A program made the translations under genes and the position numbers. This document shows positions 17,326-28,566 of a stretch of 64,000 nt of DNA, piece after piece. Every line of letters begins with the position of its first letter. Positions within the stretch are counted from its first letter, which is position 1. Under the pieces are notes generated by a model. The model ran no database searches, was not told where the DNA came from, and saw nothing but the letters and a program-made list of their open reading frames with translations. The stretch comes from Polaribacter sp. HaHaR_3_91 (GTDB lineage: Bacteria; Bacteroidota; Bacteroidia; Flavobacteriales; Flavobacteriaceae), in NCBI RefSeq assembly GCF_019278525.1, contig NZ_CP058986.1, forward strand, positions 2,867,001-2,931,000, read 5' to 3'.

Positions 17326-18087
17326 CTATAAATCTAACAAGTCATCATGAATAAAAGTATAACCTAAAACTTCTTGGACTTTTTTAGAACTGATAATTTT
17401 CCATTCATAGACTTCATTATCTTCAAATTCTGGCATTTCAAAATCGTTGCTTAATTTTGCTATGGTATAAAATTCTCTCCTAGTTGGATGATGATTAGAA
17501 CACGCATTAAAAGTTTCGTTCCAACAATCTTGTGCTATAATTTCATGAATAATTTCTATACAATCTTCTTTATGAATCATATTTACAAACCCCTTTGGTT
17601 GCGGAATTTTTCGTCCATTTTTAAACCAATTATAAGGTTGTCTAACATCACCAAATAAACCAGCAAAACGAATTATTGTGGTTTCAAAAAAAGTATTATC
17701 TCTAAATAAATTTTCAATTTCTGTTAGCGGTGTATTTAAAACAGCATCCTCTTCCGTCATTACTTTATTTATTCTACCATAAACAGAAGTAGAACTAATA
17801 AAGATCACTTTTTGAATCGGAGAGTTTTCAATTTGAGATATTAAATTTTCAAAACCATCCACATCTTTAGAAGTTATAGCAATGATTAAAATATCTGTAT
17901 GTAAGAAATCATCATACTCTTCAAATTCAGAAATATTTACAATATAAGGTTCTATATGATTCATTTCTATAAGTTCTAGCTTCTCTTCGCTCGTAGTAGA
18001 ACCTTTTACAGCATACCCTTCATCCAACAAAGAAATCGCTAAAGATTTCCCTAACCAACCACAACCTAAAACACTTACATTCCTCAT
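17326..18087 (-). CDS. NAD(P)-binding SDR/epimerase-like protein
   Basis: A 253-residue Rossmann-fold protein. The nucleotide-binding loop is GCGWLG at residues 8-13, a variant of GxxGxxG found in the YeeZ-like branch of extended SDRs. SSTSVYG near residue 100 carries the Ser and Tyr of the epimerase active site. Later motifs FAGLFGDVRQPYNWF and NMIHKEDCIEII fit the same group. The substrate is unknown. The gene stands alone; its promoter region is shared with the divergent DUF2911 gene. Confidence 0.85.
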   Translation of the reverse strand: MRNVSVLGCGWLGKSLAISLLDEGYAVKGSTTSEEKLELIEMNHIEPYIVNISEFEEYDDFLHTDILIIAITSKDVDGFENLISQIENSPIQKVIFISSTSVYGRINKVMTEEDAVLNTPLTEIENLFRDNTFFETTIIRFAGLFGDVRQPYNWFKNGRKIPQPKGFVNMIHKEDCIEIIHEIIAQDCWNETFNACSNHHPTRREFYTIAKLSNDFEMPEFEDNEVYEWKIISSKKVQEVLGYTFIHDDLLDL

Positions 18088-18119
18088 AAAAAACCACTTT
18101 TTAACGCTATAAATAATAA

Positions 18120-18127
18120 CAAATATA
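18120..18127 (-). promoter_or_regulatory. -7 promoter element of the SDR gene
   Basis: TATATTTG on the minus strand, an exact TAnnTTTG match, 32 bp before the start codon at 18087. Confidence 0.5.
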
Positions 18128-18174
18128 CAATCCCTTTTTAAGGTTTTGTTAACAATTCTATTTATTTGAAGTTG

Positions 18175-18182
18175 TAATTTTG
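18175..18182 (+). promoter_or_regulatory. -7 promoter element of the DUF2911 gene
   Basis: TAATTTTG, an exact TAnnTTTG match, 34 bp before the ATG at 18217. The nearest TTTG boxes upstream are badly spaced for a -33. Confidence 0.5.
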
Positions 18183-18216
18183 AGTATCAATAAAATCACA
18201 AAAAAAATCACTAATT

Positions 18217-19062
18217 ATGAATAGAATTATTTTATCTTTATTTATCGCAGTATTTACATTAACTGTAAACGCACAAATTACTACACCCCAACCAAGTCCA
18301 TTACAAAAAATTGAACAAATTGTTGGCTTAACAGATATTACTGTAGAATACTCTAGACCAGGAGTAAAAGGAAGAACAATTTTTGGAGATTTAGTTCCAT
18401 TTAATGAAGCTTGGAGAACTGGAGCAAATGCCAATACAAAAATTACATTTTCTACTGATGTTACTATTGATGGTAATAAAGTAGAAAAAGGAAGCTATAC
18501 TATTTTTTCTATACCTACAGAGAAATCTTGGGATATTGTAATATATGAAGAAACAAAAAGTGGAACTCCAAAAAAATTAGATGAAACTAAAATTGTTGCA
18601 AAAATGAATGTTGCAACACAAAATATACCAATGGTAATTGAAACTTTTACCATTAGTTTTGATGATATGACCACTAATACTGCTGTTTTAGGAATTATGT
18701 GGGAAAACACCTATGTAGGTTTTAAAATTGAAACACCAGTAGAAGAAATGGTTTCTAACCAAATTACAACTGTTATGAACGGACCTTCTGCTGCTGATTA
18801 TTATGCAGCTGCATCTTATTATTTAGAAGCAGATAAAGATATTAAAGAAGCACAAATTTGGATTGACAAAGCTATTGAAATGACTGCTGAATCACCAAAA
18901 TTCTTTTATGTTCGTAAACAAGCATTAATTCATGCAAAAGCAGGAGACAAAAAAGGAGCAATTAAAGCTGCAAAAGAATCTCTAAGACTTGCTAAAGAAG
19001 CAGGAAATGCAGGTTATATTAAAATGAATACAGCATCTTTAAAAGAATGGGGAGCAATGTAA
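18217..19062 (+). CDS. DUF2911 domain secreted protein
   Basis: A 281-residue exported protein: signal peptide MNRIILSLFIAVFTLTVNAQ, then a DUF2911 domain (VEYSRPGVKGRTIFGDLVPFNEAWRTGANANTKITFS, KGSYTIFSIP, WDIVIY) up to about residue 170. A C-terminal helical segment of TPR type follows (DYYAAASYYLEADKDIKEAQIWIDKAIEM, then AGDKKGAIKAAKESLRLA). DUF2911 proteins are abundant in Bacteroidota and uncharacterised. Followed by a clean terminator. Confidence 0.9.
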   Translation: MNRIILSLFIAVFTLTVNAQITTPQPSPLQKIEQIVGLTDITVEYSRPGVKGRTIFGDLVPFNEAWRTGANANTKITFSTDVTIDGNKVEKGSYTIFSIPTEKSWDIVIYEETKSGTPKKLDETKIVAKMNVATQNIPMVIETFTISFDDMTTNTAVLGIMWENTYVGFKIETPVEEMVSNQITTVMNGPSAADYYAAASYYLEADKDIKEAQIWIDKAIEMTAESPKFFYVRKQALIHAKAGDKKGAIKAAKESLRLAKEAGNAGYIKMNTASLKEWGAM

Positions 19063-19087
19063 ATTGTTTTTCTCTTTAATAAAACTT

Positions 19088-19117
19088 AAAATCTCAAGCT
19101 TTCACTTGAGATTTTTT
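19088..19117 (+). terminator. Intrinsic terminator after the DUF2911 gene
   Basis: A 10-bp perfect stem, AAATCTCAAG (19089-19098) with CTTGAGATTT (19105-19114), 6-base loop, ending in a T-run. Confidence 0.88.
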
Positions 19118-19179
19118 GTTTCCATACTATTTTCATCTAATTTCGCCACCTATTTTATACCTACAAATCGATACTCAAA

Positions 19180-20445
19180 ATGAAAATTAAGAGAAAATTA
19201 ATTTCATATTCTAACCTACTAGACCAACCCATAAAATTTAATCCATTTGTTTTTAATCGTACCTTTTTACTTTGGGCGCTCGTAGGATTAATTGGTGGTG
19301 TAATTGCAGGAACCTATTGGGTTGTTTTAGAGTTTTTAATTCATAAAATAGCTTTTTTTGATGGTTGGTTGGTAATTCCTACCATGGCTATTTGTGGTTT
19401 GTTAGCAGGGTTAATCATACATTTTATTGGAGACCCAGGAGAGATTGATTTAATTGTAGATAATATTCGTTTTAACAAAGGAAAATTAACTCCTAAAAAC
19501 AACCCTTCAATGGTACTTTCCTCTCTACTTTGTGTAGCTTCTGGCGGAAGTCTTGGTCCGGAAGCACCTTTAGTACAGGTAACAGGTTCTACAGGTACAT
19601 GGTTAGGAAAAATATTTAGATTAAAAGGAGAAGAACTACGCTCACTAAGTATTGCTGGTATGGCTTCTGGTTTTACAGCTTTGTTTGGAGCACCTTTAGG
19701 AGGAAGTTTATTTTCTTTAGAAATATTACATCACAAACACGCAGTAGAATACTACAAAGCAATTATGCCTGCTTTGGTTGCTAGTTGTTTTAGTTATATT
19801 GTTTTTTCATTAATTATACATTTAGGCTTAGGTGCTACTTGGACTTTGCCTACTTATCAATTTTCTGGAACCTTTGATTTTGGTATTGCCGTTTTATTAG
19901 CAATAGCTGCCACATTAGTGGGATGGATATTTATATATTGTACAAAGTTTTTAAAATCTGTTTTTAAAAAGATCAAAGTAGCTATTTATATTAAAACCTT
20001 AATTGGTGGGATACTACTTGGTATCATTTCTTATTATTTTCCTTTAACAAGATATTTTGGACATGAAGAAATTAACTCTTTGTTAAACAATGATTTCTCT
20101 ATTAATGCTTTATTTTTAATACTAATTTTTAAAATCTTAGCTATTTCTGTAACCGTTACTTCTGGTTGGCGAGGTGGTTTTATAATACCATTGTTTTTTG
20201 TAGGCACAACATTAGGTTTGATAATTCACCATTTTTTTCCATCTATAAATGTTTCCTTAGCAATTATTTGTTGCATGGCAGGTATAAATGCTTGCGTAAC
20301 AAGAACACCAATGAGTACCACAATATTACTAGCTACATTAACAGGTTTTTCTTATTTCATACCCATTCTATTTGCTAGTTTAACAGGTTATTTTTTAGCA
20401 CCAAAAACTGCATTTATTGGTTCTCAAATGGATAAAAAAGAATAG
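19180..20445 (+). CDS. ClC family voltage-gated chloride channel / H+-Cl- antiporter
   Basis: A 421-residue integral membrane protein with about ten helices. The selectivity and gating motifs are recognisable: SGGSLGPEAPLV (residues 121-132, with Glu128 in the position of the gating glutamate) and SGWRGGFIIPLFF, the GxFxP equivalent. The canonical GSGIP loop is replaced by GDPGEID near residues 84-90, a variant of the prokaryotic branch without CBS domains. Members move chloride or fluoride across the inner membrane; the ion is not decidable here. HPP-family gene follows after 200 bp. Confidence 0.92.
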   Translation: MKIKRKLISYSNLLDQPIKFNPFVFNRTFLLWALVGLIGGVIAGTYWVVLEFLIHKIAFFDGWLVIPTMAICGLLAGLIIHFIGDPGEIDLIVDNIRFNKGKLTPKNNPSMVLSSLLCVASGGSLGPEAPLVQVTGSTGTWLGKIFRLKGEELRSLSIAGMASGFTALFGAPLGGSLFSLEILHHKHAVEYYKAIMPALVASCFSYIVFSLIIHLGLGATWTLPTYQFSGTFDFGIAVLLAIAATLVGWIFIYCTKFLKSVFKKIKVAIYIKTLIGGILLGIISYYFPLTRYFGHEEINSLLNNDFSINALFLILIFKILAISVTVTSGWRGGFIIPLFFVGTTLGLIIHHFFPSINVSLAIICCMAGINACVTRTPMSTTILLATLTGFSYFIPILFASLTGYFLAPKTAFIGSQMDKKE

Positions 20446-20646
20446 TATTTAAAGATTAGTAATAAACTGACGAGAACGTTTTATTTTTTTCAAGAAATAA
20501 ACGTGTTACCTATAAATTGACAATTAAAATCTATTTAAGCAACATTCTTTTTGGTTATTCGTAAATATTTTAATCAACTTTATTATCCACTCTTTTTGCC
20601 ATAACTTCGTCCGCTGTTTATCTACAAAACTGAAAAGAAAAAATAG

Positions 20647-21264
20647 ATGGTACAAAAAAAAATAAAAAGAACGTACAGGCTAACTAAATATATAATCTAC
20701 AAAGAAACTTTGATAGATTATAAAGAGAAATTTTGGTCGTTTATTGGTGCCTTTATTGGTATCGGAATAATTGCTTTTATACAATCTCTATCATTCACTA
20801 AAGTAGAAAACATTTTTTTAATTGGTTCTTTTGGTGCTTCAAGTGTATTAATTTATGGGGCAATACAGAGCCCTTATTCACAACCAAGAAACCTTATTGG
20901 TGGACATTTATTATCTGCTTTTGTTGGAATTAGCGTTTTAAAAATTTGTCCAGATATTATTTGGATCTCAGCTCCTTTGGCTGTTTCAGCTTCTATTATA
21001 CTAATGCAGTACACTAAAACATTACATCCTCCAGGAGGAGCAACTGCCTTAATACCAATTATAGGAACAGAAAAAATTACTTCTTTAGGGTATTTTTATA
21101 TGCTATCACCTGTTTTAAGCGGTGTTTTAATACTATTGATTACAGCTTTAATTTTTAGCAACATGACCAAAAACAGAAGCTACCCAACAAATAAAATGTC
21201 TACACGAATATTTAAAACAAAAAAACGTTTGGCAAAAATACTTCCCAAGTTTGGGGGAAAGTAA
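20647..21264 (+). CDS. HPP family membrane protein
   Basis: A 205-residue protein with four to five hydrophobic helices. The defining HPPGGATAL motif is at residues 127-135, preceded by GSFGASSVLIY and SQPRNLIGGHLLSA. HPP proteins in cyanobacteria and plants transport nitrite; in other bacteria the substrate is unknown. A basic cytoplasmic tail (KTKKRLAKILPKFGGK) closes the protein. Same strand as the ClC channel, convergent with the DUF2721 gene. Confidence 0.9.
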   Translation: MVQKKIKRTYRLTKYIIYKETLIDYKEKFWSFIGAFIGIGIIAFIQSLSFTKVENIFLIGSFGASSVLIYGAIQSPYSQPRNLIGGHLLSAFVGISVLKICPDIIWISAPLAVSASIILMQYTKTLHPPGGATALIPIIGTEKITSLGYFYMLSPVLSGVLILLITALIFSNMTKNRSYPTNKMSTRIFKTKKRLAKILPKFGGK

Positions 21265-21281
21265 ATTAAAGTGATCTCTTT

Positions 21282-21686
21282 TTATTTTTCTAAATGCTCT
21301 TCAATATCTTCAATATGATGTTGCAATGCCTGTATAGAAATCTGTAATTCCTTTATCAACAACCCAAGAGAAATAATTAATAAAATTAATGCAAATCCAA
21401 ATACCCAAGCTGCTACTATATTTAAACCTATGTATATTAAAAACATAGTTACCACACAAAATAACAAACTAGAAATTCCAAATATTTGCATCCATCTTGT
21501 TAAGTTTAAACGTAATTTTAAGTTCTTAATTTGTCTTAATAATGAAGTATCTTTCTTCTCTAAATAAATATCATGTAAATTTCTTATCACCGCCGCATAT
21601 GCCAAAAATCGATTGGTATACGCAAGCATAATTAAAGATATTGCAGAAAATAAAAGCGCCGGTGTTGTTAAAGTTAGTTCTTCCAT
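21282..21686 (-). CDS. DUF2721 membrane protein
   Basis: A 134-residue protein with three hydrophobic helices (near residues 8-30, 65-88 and 92-112) and an amphipathic C-terminal helix. The sequence LTTPALLFSAISLIMLAYTNRFLAYAAVIRNLHD and the following RRxQxLKxRLxLxRWxQ-like stretch are typical of DUF2721. Function unknown. Divergent from trmD. Confidence 0.9.
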   Translation of the reverse strand: MEELTLTTPALLFSAISLIMLAYTNRFLAYAAVIRNLHDIYLEKKDTSLLRQIKNLKLRLNLTRWMQIFGISSLLFCVVTMFLIYIGLNIVAAWVFGFALILLIISLGLLIKELQISIQALQHHIEDIEEHLEK

Positions 21687-21780
21687 ATTGCCAACAAATT
21701 TAAGAAATAATGAACATCTAATAAGAAATCAAGCACTATTTTATTACTAAAACAGGTATTAAAAAATCCAACAAAAATAG

Positions 21781-21788
21781 TACATTTG
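21781..21788 (+). promoter_or_regulatory. trmD -7 promoter element, leaderless layout
   Basis: TACATTTG matches TAnnTTTG exactly and ends four bases before the trmD ATG. Transcription would start at or next to the start codon, implying a leaderless or nearly leaderless mRNA. Confidence 0.55.
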
Positions 21789-21792
21789 CGGC

Positions 21793-22476
21793 ATGCGTAT
21801 AGATATTATTTCAGTAGCCCCAAATTTATTAGAGAGTCCGTTTAATCACTCAATTATTAAACGTGCAAAAGACAAAGGTTTGGCAGAAATTATAATTCAC
21901 GATTTACGTGAATATGGTTTGGGAAATTACAAACAAATAGACGACACCCAATTTGGAGGTGGCGCTGGTATGGTTATGATGATTGAACCGATTGCAAATT
22001 GTATTAAAAAATTGCAAGCAGAAAGATCGTACGATGAAGTTATATATATGACTCCAGACGCAAAAACATTAAATCAATCTACCGCAAATACACTTTCATT
22101 AAAAGAGAATATACTTATTTTAACAGGACATTATAAAGGTGTAGATCAAAGAATACGAGACAAATACATAACCAAAGAAATTTCTATTGGAGATTATGTA
22201 TTAACAGGAGGAGAATTAGCAGCTGCCGTACTAGTAGATGCTGTTGTTCGATTAATTCCGGGTGTTATTGGAGATGAGCAATCTGCACTTACAGACTCTT
22301 TTCAAGACAATTTATTATCGCCACCAGTATATACAAGACCTTCGGAATTTGAGGGAATGAAAGTTCCTGAAGTTTTATTGTCTGGCAATTTTCCAAAGAT
22401 TGATGACTGGAGAAGCGACCAAGCTTATAAAAGGACAGAAGAAATAAGACCAGATTTACTTGATGAAACTTCTTAA
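21793..22476 (+). CDS. trmD: tRNA (guanine-N1)-methyltransferase TrmD
   Basis: A 227-residue SPOUT-family enzyme that methylates G37 of tRNAs with SAM, preventing frameshifting. Landmarks: [48 protein letters not shown], the trefoil-knot [12 protein letters not shown] and [27 protein letters not shown], and the C-terminal [23 protein letters not shown]. All key motifs are intact. Upstream of rplS, as in many bacteria, but 230 bp and its own promoter separate the two. Confidence 0.98.
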   Translation: MRIDIISVAPNLLESPFNHSIIKRAKDKGLAEIIIHDLREYGLGNYKQIDDTQFGGGAGMVMMIEPIANCIKKLQAERSYDEVIYMTPDAKTLNQSTANTLSLKENILILTGHYKGVDQRIRDKYITKEISIGDYVLTGGELAAAVLVDAVVRLIPGVIGDEQSALTDSFQDNLLSPPVYTRPSEFEGMKVPEVLLSGNFPKIDDWRSDQAYKRTEEIRPDLLDETS

Positions 22477-22628
22477 AAAAGTATTATCAAAATACTGTTT
22501 AGCCATAAAAAGTACAATCTCTTATTAAAATTAATAACGAAGCGTCTATAATTTTTTAGCTTTACTATTGTGCTAATTATCAGGTTAAAAAATAATTAGT
22601 TTTTATTTTCTGAACAAAAAATAATGAC

Positions 22629-22636
22629 TACTTTTG
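22629..22636 (+). promoter_or_regulatory. rplS -7 promoter element
   Basis: TACTTTTG, an exact TAnnTTTG match, giving a leader of about 65 nt before the rplS ATG. Confidence 0.5.
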
Positions 22637-22706
22637 CAACCGCTAAATTAACCTCTGACGAAAAAATCGTGAACGTTGTTTTACAAAACCAATTAAATTA
22701 AAAGAT

Positions 22707-23060
22707 ATGGAATCTTTAGTAAAATTTGTACAAGACGAATTTGTAGCAAGAAAAGAATTTGCAGAATTTGCAGCAGGTGATACAATCACTGTTTATTACG
22801 AAATTAAAGAGGGAGAAAAAGTACGTACTCAGTTTTTTAGAGGTGTAGTTATTCAAAGAAAAGGAGTTGCAGCTTCTGAAACATTTACAATCAGAAAAAT
22901 GTCTGGTACTATTGGTGTAGAAAGAATTTTTCCTGTAAACTTACCTTCTATTCAAAAAATTGAAGTTAACAAAAGAGGTAAAGTACGTAGAGCTCGTATT
23001 TTCTACTTTAGAGGTCTTACTGGTAAAAAAGCTAGAATTACTGAAAAAAGAAGAAAATAA
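22707..23060 (+). CDS. rplS: 50S ribosomal protein L19
   Basis: A 117-residue basic ribosomal protein at the 30S-50S interface. The core GDTITVYYEIKEGEKVRTQFFRGVVIQRKG and the C-terminal VRRARIFYFRGLTGKKARITEKRRK are standard. Start and length are typical. Expressed from its own leader and closed by a strong terminator. Confidence 0.98.
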   Translation: MESLVKFVQDEFVARKEFAEFAAGDTITVYYEIKEGEKVRTQFFRGVVIQRKGVAASETFTIRKMSGTIGVERIFPVNLPSIQKIEVNKRGKVRRARIFYFRGLTGKKARITEKRRK

Positions 23061-23080
23061 TCTCTTTTTACTTAGATTTA

Positions 23081-23114
23081 AAAAAAGCGTTGTGAGAAAT
23101 CACAACGCTTTTTT
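23081..23114 (+). terminator. rplS terminator
   Basis: An 8-bp core stem GCGTTGTG (23087-23094) with CACAACGC (23101-23108), extended by A:T pairs (A-run 23081-23086 with T-run 23109-23114). Confidence 0.9.
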
Positions 23115-23387
23115 AGTACACAAATGTTAATAACTACGGTTAACAGATTGTTAACAACAAAAATGTTAAAAAAGAAATACATCTATAAAAAAACTATATA
23201 TTTATGATATAATTTACAAGTTAATTATTAAATGACATGTAAATACATAAAGTAACGTTCTTTATAAAATATTGTTAATCAGAAAAACTAAATTTAAACT
23301 TCTATTTATTTGAAAGAATAAATAGAAACGTAAACTAGATTTATTCATTGTGTAAATAGTTCTTAAATCTAAAAATATTTATTTTTG
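23115..23387. other. Gene-free AT-rich stretch after rplS
   Basis: No ORF of coding character and no strong hairpin. A TATTTTTG box at 23380-23387 closes the stretch and may drive the transcript described at 23388-23605. Confidence 0.45.
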
Positions 23388-23605
23388 ATGGTTACAATTG
23401 AAACATTAATAAAAATTTTAAAAAAGTAGAATGCTTAATTAAAATTAAGGATGTTTTAAAAACTGAAATAGCAGTAGGTAATCTCTTTTCTATAGAGATA
23501 TAAAAGGAAACTTTTATTTGATATTGTAGCAATACAAACAGTACTAAAACACTATTTCGAAGAAGCCATATCATAACAAGAAATTGTATGATATGGCTTT
23601 TATTT
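23388..23605 (+). ncRNA. Candidate small RNA or leader transcript
   Basis: A TAnnTTTG box (23380-23387) and a well-formed terminator (23565-23605) bound a ~210-nt unit with no real gene on either strand. Only a 13-codon frame, MVTIETLIKILKK, opens at 23389. No known RNA family is recognised. The unit lies 180 bp before icd and is separated from it by the terminator, so it could also be an attenuated icd leader. Not validated. Confidence 0.3.
23565..23605 (+). terminator. Intrinsic terminator without an upstream gene
   Basis: An 11-bp perfect stem, GCCATATCATA (23565-23575) with TATGATATGGC (23587-23597), followed by a T-rich tail. There is no protein gene immediately upstream, which suggests a short transcript ends here. 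Confidence 0.8.
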
Positions 23606-23711
23606 TGTTTTAAACTCACATTCTTACCAATAGACTTAATTTATTATTAAAAACGCACAAAAACAACATAATTAATAATAATTAATCAACAAAAGTATCA
23701 TTATTAATTCA

Positions 23712-23719
23712 TAAATTTG
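23712..23719 (+). promoter_or_regulatory. icd -7 promoter element
   Basis: TAAATTTG, an exact TAnnTTTG match; transcription would begin around 23725, about 60 nt ahead of the icd ATG. No clear -33. Confidence 0.5.
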
Positions 23720-23732
23720 TTCCACTTTTTTT

Positions 23733-23750
23733 TACGAAATGCATTTCGTA
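23733..23750. promoter_or_regulatory. 18-bp perfect palindrome in the icd leader
   Basis: TACGAAATGCATTTCGTA reads the same on both strands. It lies just downstream of the predicted icd start of transcription, where a dimeric repressor could block elongation, or where the RNA could form a hairpin. No regulator is assigned. Confidence 0.6.
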
Positions 23751-23763
23751 GAAAACAAAATAA

Positions 23764-26010
<2,247 letters not shown>

Positions 26011-26031
26011 ATTTCTAAATAACATATTTTT

Positions 26032-26064
26032 AATAAAAGCCGATGTTTTACATCGGCTTTTATT
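26032..26064 (+). terminator. icd terminator
   Basis: A 15-bp perfect stem (26032-26046 with 26050-26064) around a TTT loop; core AAAAGCCGATGT / ACATCGGCTTTT. Confidence 0.92.
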
Positions 26065-26111
26065 GTTTATAATTCTTATAAAAAAAATAGTTTTTACATT
26101 ATAATAAAAAT

Positions 26112-26127
26112 TAGATTTGTATTTTTG
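26112..26127 (+). promoter_or_regulatory. Two overlapping -7 elements for the TonB receptor
   Basis: TAGATTTG (26112-26119) is directly followed by TATTTTTG (26120-26127), both exact TAnnTTTG matches, 30 bp or more before the ATG. Alternative start sites are possible. Confidence 0.45.
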
Positions 26128-26157
26128 TTTATAATTTAAATTAAATCATTAAACAAA

Positions 26158-28536
26158 ATGTTTCTTTTAAAAAAAATCTTCTTTTTTGCAATCTTAGTAA
26201 GCTTTAGCGCTTTAAGTCAAGAAAGGCATACCATTAGTGGTACTATTTATGATGATAGTAATAACGAAACTTTAATAGGAGTTTCTGTATATTTTCCAGA
26301 ATTAAACTCAGGTACTACCACCAATCAATATGGATTTTACTCCATTACGCTTCCAGAAGGCAGTTACAAAATACAAGTCAGTTACTTAGGATATGCTACC
26401 ACTATTGAAAACGTTGACCTCAATGTAAAAGTGACAAAGAACTTCAAACTAAAAGAAGAATCAGAAAGTTTAGACGAAATTATTATAGAAGGAAATGTAG
26501 AAAACTTAAATGTTAAAACGCCTCAAATGAGCGTTAACAGACTTACATCTGCTACTATCAAACAAATACCTGTAGTCTTAGGAGAAGCCGATATTATAAA
26601 ATCTTTAATCTTATTACCCGGAGTAACAAGTGCTGGAGAAGGCGCATCTGGTTTTAACGTGAGAGGTGGCGCTGCTGATCAAAACTTAATTTTATTAGAC
26701 GAAGCGATCGTTTTTAATTCTTCACATTTATTCGGATTCTTTTCGGTATTTAATCCAGATGTTATAAAAGACGTAAAATTATACAAAGGAGGAATTCCTG
26801 CCAAATACGGAGGTAGATTATCGTCAGTTTTAGATATTTATCAAAAAGAAGGAAACAGTAAAGAGTTTAAAGTTACCGGAGGAATAGGTTTGGTATCCTC
26901 TAGATTATTAATAGAAGGACCTATAAAAAAAGAAAAAGTATCTTTCTTAGTTGGTGGTAGATCTTCTTATGCACATTTATTCTTACCATTATTTGATATG
27001 GATAATACCGCATATTTTTACGATTTAAACACCAAAGTAAATTATAGAATTGATGACAGAAATAACGTATTCTTTTCTGGATATTTTGGAAAAGACGTTT
27101 TTGGAATTAGCGATAGTTTTGTAAATACTTATGGAAATAAAGTTGCCAATGTACGTTGGAATCACCTTTTTTCTGATAAACTTTTCTCTAACCTATCTGT
27201 TATTTATTCTGATTACTTTTATGGATTAACCCTAGATTTTTTTGGTTTCGAATGGGATTCTGGTATAACAAACTATAACCTTAAATATGATTTTAACCAT
27301 TACATCAATAATAAATTTAAGTTGAGTTATGGAATAAACAACATTTACAACAAATTTAATCCAGGTGAAATTAAACCAAACAGAGAAGACTCAGGAATTT
27401 TAGCAGAAAAATTAATTGATAAATATGCAAACGAATTTGCCGTTTATATAGATGCTGAACATAAAGTTAGTGAGAAATTAAGACTACAATACGGACTTCG
27501 TTTTAGCAACTTTACAAGGTTAGGCCAAGATGAACTAAATGTTTACACGAATAACCAAGCTGTACTCTATAATAGTGAGTTTAAAAAATACGAATCTGCA
27601 GATGCGATTGCTACAGAATCATTTAAAAGAAGTGATGCAATTACAAGTTTCAATAACTTTGAGCCAAGGGTTTCTATGTCTTATATTTTAGACGACAACA
27701 CTTCTATAAAAGGGAGTTATAATAGAATGGCACAGTATTTACATTTACTATCTAACACCTCTTCTCCTACCCCTCTAGATGTTTGGGCACCTAGTGGAAA
27801 GTATATAAAACCTCAACTCTTAGATCAATACGCTGTTGGATATTTTAAATCTCTAAAAAACGGTGATTACTCAATAGAAACAGAAGTTTTTTATAAAGAC
27901 ATTCAAAATAGAATCGATTATATAAATGGCGCTAATTTAATTGCCAATAATGAAATTGAAACGGTAATTTTAAACGGAAAAGCTAGAGCTTATGGCTTAG
28001 AATTATTACTTAAAAAAAATGCAGGAAAATTTAAAGGTTGGTTTTCTTACACCTTATCTAAATCTGAACAACAAACCCCTGGTAGAACGGCTGCTGAACC
28101 CGGAATTAACAGCGGAGAATGGTACAATACCGCTTATGATAAAACACACGATTTTTCTATTAATGGAAGTTACGACTTTAATGAAAAATGGAAATTCAAC
28201 GCAAACTTTGTTTTTCAAACAGGGCAACCTACAAACTATCCGGTTGGGCAATACGAATACCAAGGATTAAATGTGCCTATTTATGATGATAATAGAAGAA
28301 ATGCAGACAGGTTACCTGCATATCACCGACTAGATATTTCTGCAACGCTAACTCCAGAAAAAAACAAGTTTAGAAAATGGCAAGGAGAATGGGTTTTTGG
28401 AATATACAACTTATACGGTCGTCAAAATGCAGCGTCTATTAACTTTACACAGAACAGCGAAACCTATAGAAACGAAGCCTTACAAACCTCTATTTTTGGT
28501 TTAGTTCCTTCTGTTACTTATAATTTTAAATTCTAA
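26158..28536 (+). CDS. TonB-dependent receptor with carboxypeptidase-regulatory-like domain
   Basis: A 792-residue outer-membrane importer. A signal peptide (about 20 residues) is followed by a beta-sandwich of the CarboxypepD_reg type (residues ~22-100: ISGTIYDDSNNETLIGVSVYFPEL...GSYKIQVSYLGY). The plug follows, with FNVRGGAADQNLILLDEAIVFNSSHLFGFFSVFN (~170-205) and YKGGIPAKYGGRLSSVLDI, and then a 22-strand barrel ending in a terminal Phe (YNFKF). It is paired with a DUF4249 lipoprotein 30 bp downstream, a standard Bacteroidota couple resembling SusCD in layout. The substrate is unknown. Confidence 0.95.
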   Translation: MFLLKKIFFFAILVSFSALSQERHTISGTIYDDSNNETLIGVSVYFPELNSGTTTNQYGFYSITLPEGSYKIQVSYLGYATTIENVDLNVKVTKNFKLKEESESLDEIIIEGNVENLNVKTPQMSVNRLTSATIKQIPVVLGEADIIKSLILLPGVTSAGEGASGFNVRGGAADQNLILLDEAIVFNSSHLFGFFSVFNPDVIKDVKLYKGGIPAKYGGRLSSVLDIYQKEGNSKEFKVTGGIGLVSSRLLIEGPIKKEKVSFLVGGRSSYAHLFLPLFDMDNTAYFYDLNTKVNYRIDDRNNVFFSGYFGKDVFGISDSFVNTYGNKVANVRWNHLFSDKLFSNLSVIYSDYFYGLTLDFFGFEWDSGITNYNLKYDFNHYINNKFKLSYGINNIYNKFNPGEIKPNREDSGILAEKLIDKYANEFAVYIDAEHKVSEKLRLQYGLRFSNFTRLGQDELNVYTNNQAVLYNSEFKKYESADAIATESFKRSDAITSFNNFEPRVSMSYILDDNTSIKGSYNRMAQYLHLLSNTSSPTPLDVWAPSGKYIKPQLLDQYAVGYFKSLKNGDYSIETEVFYKDIQNRIDYINGANLIANNEIETVILNGKARAYGLELLLKKNAGKFKGWFSYTLSKSEQQTPGRTAAEPGINSGEWYNTAYDKTHDFSINGSYDFNEKWKFNANFVFQTGQPTNYPVGQYEYQGLNVPIYDDNRRNADRLPAYHRLDISATLTPEKNKFRKWQGEWVFGIYNLYGRQNAASINFTQNSETYRNEALQTSIFGLVPSVTYNFKF

Positions 28537-28566
28537 ACCCTTTAGAGGTTATTAAGTATTATTCTT

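Noticed and set aside
20473-20515. Terminator after the ClC gene
   Set aside because: An imperfect ACGTTTTATTT...AAATAAACGT hairpin exists but has a bulge and no T-run.
23392-23619. 75-residue minus-strand ORF in the rplS-icd gap
   Set aside because: AT-rich, hydrophobic by composition, spans the terminator hairpin, and no promoter or conserved-looking motif supports it.
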